From Spirochaetaceae bacterium (GTDB lineage Bacteria > Spirochaetota > Spirochaetia > SZUA-6 > Bin103), in the NCBI GenBank assembly GCA_028818385.1, contig JAPPNY010000259.1, positions 1 through 18,702 of the forward strand: a stretch of 18,702 bases of DNA, read 5' to 3'. Each line of letters begins with the position of its first letter. The first letter of the stretch is position 1. Made by a program: the position numbers and the translations under genes. Below, one piece after another: positions 13,542-18,702 of this stretch. The notes under the pieces were generated by a model. That model was not told where the DNA came from. It saw nothing but the letters and a program-made list of their open reading frames with translations, and ran no database searches.

Positions 13542-14939
13542 ATGGCGCAGGTAACCTCGAGCGGCGCGGCCCTGTACCGGAGGATCGACGGCGCCCTGCA
13601 CTTCCTGGCGGTCGAGTCCCGTTCGGAGCGCGGCTACTGGGGGCTGGTCAAGGGCCACGTCGAGTCCGGGGAGAGCATCGCCGAAGCGGCGCGGCGCGAG
13701 ATCGCCGAGGAGGTGGGGCTCCGTGACGTGAGCTTCCTGCCGGGGTTCCGCGAGGAGGTGCGCTATCGCCTCCCGTCCGGCGACGACAAGGTCGTGTACT
13801 ACTTCCTGGCCGACGCAGGCACGGGCGAGGTCCGGCTGCAGGCCGAGGAGATCGCCGACTGCCGCTGGCTGCCGTTCCCGGCGGTGTGCGAGCTGTTCAC
13901 CTTCCCCGAGGCGGGCCGGGTGGTCGAGCGCGCGGCCCGCTACCTGGAGGCCGAGGGCGCCGACCGGGAACCAGACGAGCACGCGCTCACGCGGCCTCAC
14001 GTCGCCGCGCTGGACGAGATCCTGGGCCGCCGGCTGGACGTGCTGGATGACGGGTTCGTACGCGTCATCGACTACCTGGGCAACGACGCCGCGATCGTGC
14101 AGGCGGCGCGCGTCTCGTATGGGGAGGGCACGCGCCGGGTGAGCGACGACCGCGGGCTGATCCGCTACCTGATGCGCCACCGCCACACCACCCCGTTCGA
14201 GATGTGCGAGCTGAAGCTGCACGTGCGCGTGCCGATGGACGCCTGGCGGCAGTGGATCCGCCACCGCACCGCCTCCGTCAACGAGATCTCGACCCGCTAC
14301 TCGATCGCGATCGACGCCGCGCAGGCCACGGCCCCCGCTGAATGGCGCACGCAGGCGTCCGGCAACCGGCAGGGATCGGGCGAGCCGCTGGACCGCTCGG
14401 TCGGCGAGCGGCTGAGTGGCGCCGAGGCAGCGCTGCAGCGACGGGCGCGGGCCGTCTACCAGGAACGGCTCGATGCGGGCGTGGCGCGCGAGCAGGCGCG
14501 CAAGGACTTGCCGCTGTCCACCTATACCGAGGCGTACTGGAAGATCGACCTGCACAATCTGCTGCACTTCCTGTCGCTGCGCATGGACGACCACGCGCAA
14601 CTCGAGATCCGCCACTACGCGCAGGTGATCGGCGCGGAGGTGGTCGCCCGCTGGTGCCCGCTGGCGTGGGAGGCGTTCTGCGACTACCGCCTGCACACGA
14701 CCAGCCTGAGCCGGATCGAGACCGAGCTGGTCGCCTGTTTGACCGCCGGCGACCACGAGCAGGCGGCCGCGATCGCGCGCGCGGCGGGCTGGCTGGCCGA
14801 GCGCACGGGGCAGCCCGGCCGACTGGCCCGCAATCGCGAGCGGGCGGAGGCGGAGGCCAAGCTGCGCGCGCTCGGCCTGCCGCCGCCGTGGGCGGACGGA
14901 CCCGCGGGTAAGGGGCGGCCGGCTGCCGGCGTCGACTGA
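13542..14939 (+). CDS. thyX: Nudix hydrolase - ThyX (flavin-dependent thymidylate synthase) fusion
   Basis: One open frame of 465 residues joins two complete domains. Residues 1-about 145 are a Nudix hydrolase close to the diadenosine-tetraphosphatase type, with a perfect Nudix box from G38 to L60 (GHVESGE, then REIAEEVGL). Residues about 155-430 are ThyX: AARVSYG, MRHRHTTPFEMCELKLHVRV, the signature RHRTASVNEISTRYS (about 240-254), and the C-terminal KIDLHNLLHFLSLR plus AQLEIRHYAQVI. ThyX methylates dUMP to dTMP with FAD, NADPH and methylene-tetrahydrofolate, and is normally a stand-alone protein of about 220-250 residues. The linker has no stop or frameshift, and the start is 2 bp after the quinone reductase. 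Nudix could remove a damaged or unwanted nucleotide next to dTMP synthesis (inference). There is no ThyA gene in view. Confidence 0.9.
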   Translation: MAQVTSSGAALYRRIDGALHFLAVESRSERGYWGLVKGHVESGESIAEAARREIAEEVGLRDVSFLPGFREEVRYRLPSGDDKVVYYFLADAGTGEVRLQAEEIADCRWLPFPAVCELFTFPEAGRVVERAARYLEAEGADREPDEHALTRPHVAALDEILGRRLDVLDDGFVRVIDYLGNDAAIVQAARVSYGEGTRRVSDDRGLIRYLMRHRHTTPFEMCELKLHVRVPMDAWRQWIRHRTASVNEISTRYSIAIDAAQATAPAEWRTQASGNRQGSGEPLDRSVGERLSGAEAALQRRARAVYQERLDAGVAREQARKDLPLSTYTEAYWKIDLHNLLHFLSLRMDDHAQLEIRHYAQVIGAEVVARWCPLAWEAFCDYRLHTTSLSRIETELVACLTAGDHEQAAAIARAAGWLAERTGQPGRLARNRERAEAEAKLRALGLPPPWADGPAGKGRPAAGVD

Positions 14940-14949
14940 GGAGGAAGCG

Positions 14950-15519
14950 ATGGAGCGTTCACGACGGGGAGTGCGCGTGCTGCTGGCAGCCGCGGCGGCC
15001 GGCCTGCTGCTGGCCGGCTGCGGCGGCAAGGGCGGCGACGGTGGCAGCCCGGTCCAGGCGGACCTGCCGATGGCCCCCGACTTCTATTTCGAGGCGTACC
15101 AGGGCGAGAAGGAGCTCGGCGGCCGGGAGCTGCACCTGAGCGACGTGGTCGCCCTGGGCAAGCCGATCATCCTCAACTTCTGGGCTGCCCAGTGCCCGCC
15201 GTGCCAGGTCGAGATGCCGGAATTCCAGGAGTACTACGACAAGCATCGCAAGCAGGTGCTGATGCTGGGCGTCGACGTCGGCGCGATGCAGAATCTCGGC
15301 CTGCCTCAGCACGCGCTGTCGCTGCTGCACACGCTGAAGATCACGTACCCGGCGGTGACCACCGCGGACGAGCACGTCGGGAGCGCGTACCAGATCCTGG
15401 GCCTTCCGGCCACCTATTTCATCAACTCCGCGGGCCAGATCGCCCACACCTGGACCGGCTTGCTGACCAAGGAGAAGCTGGAGGAGCTGGCCGGCGCCCT
15501 CATCGAAGCGGAAGGGTAG
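14950..15519 (+). CDS. TlpA-like thioredoxin-fold lipoprotein
   Basis: This 189-residue protein has a lipoprotein signal (RRGVRVLLAAAAAGLLLAGC, lipobox LAGC with C24) followed by a Gly/Ser-rich linker. The thioredoxin-like domain has IILNFWAAQCPPCQVEMPEF with the redox pair C82-P-P-C85, a central VLMLGVDVG, and the cis-Pro loop LPATYFINSAGQI. TlpA/ResA-type proteins reduce disulfides outside the cytoplasm, often for cytochrome c maturation. A GAGGAAG ribosome site precedes the ATG. The ccdA gene 7 bp downstream would supply its electrons, so the two probably form one thiol-reducing pathway. Confidence 0.9.
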   Translation: MERSRRGVRVLLAAAAAGLLLAGCGGKGGDGGSPVQADLPMAPDFYFEAYQGEKELGGRELHLSDVVALGKPIILNFWAAQCPPCQVEMPEFQEYYDKHRKQVLMLGVDVGAMQNLGLPQHALSLLHTLKITYPAVTTADEHVGSAYQILGLPATYFINSAGQIAHTWTGLLTKEKLEELAGALIEAEG

Positions 15520-15526
15520 GGGCACG

Positions 15527-16381
15527 GTGGCGACCGCGCGGACCATGGACCCGGCCCCGCCCGCGACCGGCGGGTGGCGGCGCGTCCTCTGGTACTACGT
15601 GGTGCCCGCCGCCGCGGTGGTCGCCCTGGTCTATCTGCTCACGCGCGTGCAGGCCAGTGCCGAAAACGCGGCCACCGAACTGGCCCGCTCGGTGAGGCTC
15701 GGCACGGCATTCGGTGCCGGTATCGTGGCCTGCGTCAACCCGTGCGGCTTCATCATGCTGCCCACCTACTTGTCGCTGCAGCTCGGCACGCAGGAGAGCG
15801 GCTATGGCGCCGCATCATGGCTGAGCCGCACGCTGGCGGCGCTCCGCATCGCCGCGGCGACCACCGTGGGATTCGTGGCGGTGGTGGCGCCGGTGGGCGT
15901 GCTGGTCGGGCTGGCCGGGCAGGCACTGGGTCCGGTCCTGCCGTACGCGGCCACGGGGGTCGGAGCCGTCATGGTGGCGCTGGCGCTGTGGCTCCTGATC
16001 TCCGGCCGCAAGATCGGCATCGCCGCGGCCAGCCGCGTGCACGTCACGCCGCGGCGCAACACCCTGAACGCGCTGCTGTTCGGGATGACCTACTCCATCG
16101 CGTCGCTGAGCTGCGCGTTGCCGATCTTCCTGCTCGTGGTGTCGACGGCGCTGACCGCCGATGGGTGGCTGACGAGCCTCGCCCAGTTCGTGAGCTACGC
16201 GCTGGGCATGGGGGCGGTGATCACCGTGGTCACCGTCGCGGCGGCGCTGCTGCGCACCACGCTGGCGCAGCGGCTGCGGGCGCTGATGCCGTTCGCCAAC
16301 CACGTCGGCGTGCTGTTCCTGCTGGGAGCCGGCGCCTACCTGGTCTACTACTGGGTGGCGGTGGCGCCGGTCGGACTGTAG
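15527..16381 (+). CDS. ccdA: CcdA-type cytochrome c biogenesis / thiol electron transporter
   Basis: This 284-residue membrane protein has one N-terminal anchor and about six further membrane segments. The conserved cysteines are present: CVNPCGFIMLPTYLS (C69, C73) and IASLSCALPIF (C196). CcdA/DsbD-beta proteins pass electrons from cytoplasmic thioredoxin to periplasmic thiol proteins. The likely partner is the TlpA-like lipoprotein encoded immediately upstream. The start is GTG at 15527; an ATG at 15545 is an alternative. Confidence 0.88.
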   Translation: MATARTMDPAPPATGGWRRVLWYYVVPAAAVVALVYLLTRVQASAENAATELARSVRLGTAFGAGIVACVNPCGFIMLPTYLSLQLGTQESGYGAASWLSRTLAALRIAAATTVGFVAVVAPVGVLVGLAGQALGPVLPYAATGVGAVMVALALWLLISGRKIGIAAASRVHVTPRRNTLNALLFGMTYSIASLSCALPIFLLVVSTALTADGWLTSLAQFVSYALGMGAVITVVTVAAALLRTTLAQRLRALMPFANHVGVLFLLGAGAYLVYYWVAVAPVGL

Positions 16382-16434
16382 GGCGGAATCGGCGGCCGGC
16401 GGTAGCGCGGCGCGCGCCGGGGTAAGGTGCGCGC

Positions 16435-17346
16435 GTGCTGACGCTGTTCCTTCCCCTGGCCCAGGTGGAGGTGTGGCTGCCGGGCGTGGTGGTGCTCGGC
16501 TTCTCGGTGGGCGTGCTCACCGGGCTGTTCGGCGTCGGCGGCGGATTCCTGCTCACGCCGGCGCTCAAGGCGCTGTTCGGGGTGCCGTACCCGGTCGCGG
16601 TGGGCACCGACCTGGTGCAGATCTTCCTGACCGGCACGGTGTCCGCGTACCGGCACCGGCGGGCCGGCAACGTCGAGTTGCGCCTGGGGCTGGTGCTCGG
16701 CGCCGGAGCGGTGGCGGGGGCCGAGGTGGGCCTGCGAATTCAGAACGCGCTGGAGTCGATCGGCGAGGTGAGCGTCTCCGGCGGCGGCATCACGCTGCTC
16801 GACCTGGTGCTCGGCGGCCTGTTCGTGTTGCTGCTGGCGTCGGTCGCGGTGATGATCTGGCGCGAGACCCGCGTGGGGCGCGCTGACGTGGACACGCGCG
16901 CGGGGCGGGCGCTGCGCCGCATCCGGCTGCGGCCGATCATGGACCTTCCGCGTTCAGGTCTGTCCGGCATCTCGGTGTGGGTGCCGCTGGCCATGGGTTT
17001 CGGCACTGGCATCCTGACCGGGCTGATGGGCGTGGGCGGCGGGTTCATCAACTTTCCGCTGCTGATCTACGTGCTGGGTGTGCCTACCCACGTCGCGATC
17101 GGCACCAGCGCCGTGCAGGTGGTGCTGGCTTCCGGCTACGGGGCGGTCCGCCACGGCGGGCAGGGGCACGTCGAGCTGCTGCTGGTGCTGCTGCTCACCG
17201 CGGGGTCGGTGCTCGGCGCGTTGCTGGGCGTACGCCTCGCCAGGCGGTTCAAGGGGCCGCGCATCCGCCGCCTGTTCGCGGCCGTCCTGCTCCTGGGCAT
17301 CGCCACCATTGTCTGGGACCTGAGCCGGCAACTGCTCGTGGGTTAG
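16435..17346 (+). CDS. TauE/SafE family permease (sulfite exporter family)
   Basis: This 303-residue protein is an internal duplication typical of the TauE/SafE family. The first half has VLTGLFGVGGGFLLTPALKA and VAVGTDLVQI; the second repeats it as ILTGLMGVGGGFINFPLLIY and VAIGTSAVQVV. About eight membrane segments are visible, with a charged cytoplasmic loop around residues 145-180. Family members export sulfite, sulfoacetate or other sulfur-containing or organic anions. The GTG start at 16435 lies 53 bp after ccdA, with no obvious terminator between. Sulfur or thiol export would fit the neighbours and the sulfatase elsewhere in the window, but this is inference. Confidence 0.85.
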   Translation: MLTLFLPLAQVEVWLPGVVVLGFSVGVLTGLFGVGGGFLLTPALKALFGVPYPVAVGTDLVQIFLTGTVSAYRHRRAGNVELRLGLVLGAGAVAGAEVGLRIQNALESIGEVSVSGGGITLLDLVLGGLFVLLLASVAVMIWRETRVGRADVDTRAGRALRRIRLRPIMDLPRSGLSGISVWVPLAMGFGTGILTGLMGVGGGFINFPLLIYVLGVPTHVAIGTSAVQVVLASGYGAVRHGGQGHVELLLVLLLTAGSVLGALLGVRLARRFKGPRIRRLFAAVLLLGIATIVWDLSRQLLVG

Positions 17347-17372
17347 AAGACGCTCGGTGCGGTACGGGTTAG

Positions 17373-17401
17373 TAGACATCTTATAGGATGTCATCCATAA
17401 T
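17373..17401 (+). promoter_or_regulatory. Sigma70-like promoter of the PIN toxin module
   Basis: The -35 element TAGACA (17373-17378) and the -10 element CATAAT (17396-17401) match the consensus at five of six positions each, with a 17-bp spacer. Transcription would start at about 17408, only about 2 bases before the TTG start of the toxin. Confidence 0.55.
17375..17392. promoter_or_regulatory. Operator-like inverted repeat upstream of the PIN toxin
   Basis: GACATC-TTATAG-GATGTC is a perfect 6-bp inverted repeat with a 6-base centre, starting within the -35 box and filling most of the spacer. It is a likely binding site for the ribbon-helix-helix antitoxin, alone or with its toxin. Confidence 0.55.
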
Positions 17402-17409
17402 GGTGCCGG

Positions 17410-17829
17410 TTGAGGCTGGTGTTGGATACGAACGTCATCGCTTCGGCCTTCCGGAGCCGGAACGGAGCGAGCAACGCACTTCTGCGGCTGGCTGCGGAGG
17501 GCCGCGTGACCATGCTGTGTTCGACCGCGTTGTTCCTGGAATACGAGTCGGTACTGAGCCGCGATTCCATGCGAGAGGTTACCGGTCAGACGCTACAGGA
17601 CGTTGCCACGGCCATGGCCGGGCTTGCGGAATTGGCCGAGCCGGTGGACGTGACGTTCCTGGCGCGGCCGATGCTTCCGGATCCAGACGATGAGATGGTA
17701 CTGGAGGCGGCGCTCAACGGCGGCGCGGATGCGATCGTGACCCACAACAGCAGGCATTTTCAGTTTGCGCACACCTCCGGTATCGACGTCGTGTCCCCTG
17801 GCGAAACCATCAGGAGGTTGGCGCGGTGA
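17410..17829 (+). CDS. PIN-domain toxin (putative RNase, TA family)
   Basis: This 139-residue PIN protein is of the type annotated as a putative toxin component (TIGR00305-like). Acidic metal-site residues are in the expected places: VLDTNV (D6), FLEYESVL (E44) and LPDPDDEMVLEAAL (D91-E95). The usual THNSRHF motif follows near the end. PIN toxins are Mg2+/Mn2+-dependent RNases. The start is TTG at 17410, with no Shine-Dalgarno site and almost no leader. The antitoxin gene overlaps its stop as GTGA. The toxin-first order is the reverse of classical vapBC. Confidence 0.82.
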   Translation: MRLVLDTNVIASAFRSRNGASNALLRLAAEGRVTMLCSTALFLEYESVLSRDSMREVTGQTLQDVATAMAGLAELAEPVDVTFLARPMLPDPDDEMVLEAALNGGADAIVTHNSRHFQFAHTSGIDVVSPGETIRRLAR

Positions 17830-18113
17830 GCGTGTCACGCCGGTATCGGTACCCCCTTCACCTGCCCGAGTCGCTGAAGGCAAGTGCCATTCGACTGGCG
17901 GAGCGGGATGGCGTGTCTCTCAATCAGTGGATCGTTGCTGCTGTAGCGCAGAAGATCGGGGCAGTCGAGTCGGCCGAGGGTTTTCTCAAGGACCGCGCCG
18001 CCGGTGCGAGCCGCGATGGGCTATTGAACCTGCTCGACAACGCCCCTGATCGGCCGCCGGAGCCGGGCGATCAGCTATTGGAGTCCAGCGAGATGGAGGA
18101 ACGAACTCAGTGA
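17826..18113 (+). CDS. Ribbon-helix-helix (HicB/Arc-like) antitoxin partner of the PIN toxin
   Basis: This 95-residue protein has an N-terminal Arc/HicB-C-type ribbon-helix-helix at residues about 8-45: RYPLHLPESLKASAIRLAER, then GVSLNQWIVAAVAQKIG. The acidic C-terminal half should wrap the toxin. It should bind DNA at the inverted repeat upstream of the toxin gene. A strong AGGAGG site at 17812-17817 lies 8 bases before the GTG start, inside the end of the toxin gene. The antitoxin is therefore expected to be translated better than the toxin. Confidence 0.8.
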   Translation: MSVSRRYRYPLHLPESLKASAIRLAERDGVSLNQWIVAAVAQKIGAVESAEGFLKDRAAGASRDGLLNLLDNAPDRPPEPGDQLLESSEMEERTQ

Positions 18114-18146
18114 CGGCAGGCTGGCACAGGACCCTCAGTGACGGCA
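18106..18146. repeat. Pair of perfect 13-bp direct repeats
   Basis: CTCAGTGACGGCA occurs at 18106-18118, spanning the antitoxin stop codon, and again at 18134-18146, before the exonuclease III-like gene. This looks like a short local duplication or the scar of an inserted and lost element. Confidence 0.7.
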
Positions 18147-18157
18147 ATTAGGTCTCT

Positions 18158-18652
18158 ATGAGAATCGCGACGTGGAGTATCAACGGGGTCCGCACGAGAA
18201 AGGAGCTCCTCCTTCGCTGGCTGGACGAGCAGAAGCCCGATGTGGTCGCACTCCAGAAGATTCGGTCCTCGGAGGAAGTCTTCCGGAGAGAACTTAGGTC
18301 GATTCTCAGTGAGGATCGTTTCTCCGGGTCTGGATCGGCGGAATATTGCGCCCGTGTTTGGTGTCGCGAGAACGAGTATGGTGTCGCCATTCTCAGCAGG
18401 AGCAAGCCCGAGGTTGTCCAGGAGGGCTTGCCCGGACAGAGGAAACTCGGCCCGAGATTCCTAACCGTAGAAGTGAACGGGCTACAGGTTTCGTCCGTCT
18501 ACGCTCCGTACGGGGATGATATCAGGCGCAGAGCCGATTGGTTGGAAGCCCTGTCGGCGCACGTCCGATCTCGCGGTTCCGGTTCCCAGAAATGTTTGCT
18601 CTGCGGGGACTTCAACGTTTCGGCCGAGAGACGGGGCCGGACCGGGAATTGA
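18158..18652 (+). pseudogene. xthA: Exonuclease III (XthA)-like gene, truncated and with lost catalytic residues
   Basis: The first about 157 residues follow exonuclease III closely: MRIATWSINGVRTRKELLLR, then PDVVALQKIR, EYGVAILSR, VSSVYAPYGDD and CLLCGDFNVSAE (D151, N153). The family is about 260 residues long; here the frame stops at 164, soon after GDFN, so the C-terminal third with the catalytic Asp-His motif is missing. Two metal-site residues are changed: the usual Asn of WNIN is Ser (S7) and the Glu of LQE is Lys (K34), and the usual PNG is PYG. ExoIII is an AP endonuclease and 3'-5' exonuclease; this copy cannot be active as read. A probable IS end at the stop codon suggests insertion, and the point changes suggest older decay. 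Start: ATG with a weak AGG 6 bases upstream. Confidence 0.8.
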
Positions 18653-18702
18653 GGTGGTCCCGGAAAACTGGACAGGTGGTTAAGGTGTAACCCTGGCCAG
18701 GA
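18650..18702 (+). mobile_element. Possible left end of an IS3-like insertion sequence (partial)
   Basis: After the point where the XthA frame ends, the sequence contains CCCGGAAAACTGGACAGG, which resembles the TG-starting, GGACA-containing terminal inverted repeats common in the IS3 family. The transposase gene and the other end lie outside the window, so this cannot be confirmed here. Confidence 0.35.

Noticed and set aside
13215..15029. 604-codon minus-strand open frame opposite the Nudix-ThyX gene
   Set aside because: It has no family features and lies opposite two strong domain signatures.
18132..18157. Possible promoter directly before the xthA-like gene
   Set aside because: No pair of -35 and -10 boxes with acceptable spacing was found.

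Overview
The window is GC-rich bacterial DNA, mostly coding. A lipobox lipoprotein, a CcdA-type thiol transporter, a formylglycine-type sulfatase and ThyX in place of ThyA suggest a free-living or host-associated environmental bacterium. I cannot assign a phylum; a Spirochaetota-like metagenome bin would fit, but this is a weak guess. The standard code is in use: TAG, TGA and TAA behave as stops, and starts are ATG, GTG and some TTG. No tRNA, rRNA or CRISPR array was seen.

Left accessory segment (1-3908). On the minus strand, the 5' part of a RecQ-type helicase with an N-terminal DEDD exonuclease domain (WRN-like layout) runs off the left edge. Just upstream of it is an endonuclease/exonuclease/phosphatase (EEP) family gene broken by one in-frame amber codon. 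Next comes a 425-bp stretch without a convincing gene, then a RelE-type toxin with its HigA/XRE-type antitoxin on the plus strand. The toxin has a clear promoter and operator and appears to be leaderless. A HicB antitoxin gene with a probable frameshift at a C5 tract closes the segment.

Middle catabolic and transport segment (3954-11411). Four plus-strand genes follow: a sulfatase, an HNH-type nuclease, a VOC (glyoxalase-fold) protein and a five-bladed-propeller glycosidase-like protein. They meet a convergent minus-strand operon of an AI-2E-type permease and a three-gene Zn/Mn-type ABC importer whose genes are joined by TTGA and GTGA stop/start overlaps.

Nucleotide and thiol-redox segment (11453-17346, plus strand, tightly spaced). 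The order is HIT protein, PurO-like IMP cyclohydrolase, PIG3-type quinone oxidoreductase, a Nudix-ThyX fusion, a TlpA-like thioredoxin lipoprotein, CcdA and a TauE/SafE permease. The first four suggest nucleotide salvage and sanitation plus dTMP synthesis; the last three suggest thiol/sulfur handling at the cell envelope.

Right accessory segment (17347-18702). A PIN toxin / ribbon-helix-helix antitoxin pair has the same expression design as the left module: a toxin start at or next to the predicted +1 and an antitoxin with a Shine-Dalgarno site. It is followed by a decayed exonuclease III gene that has lost two metal-site residues and ends early at what may be the end of an IS3-like insertion sequence.

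The observations I rank highest are the Nudix-ThyX fusion, the RecQ-exonuclease protein beside an EEP nuclease, and the shared toxin-antitoxin expression design.
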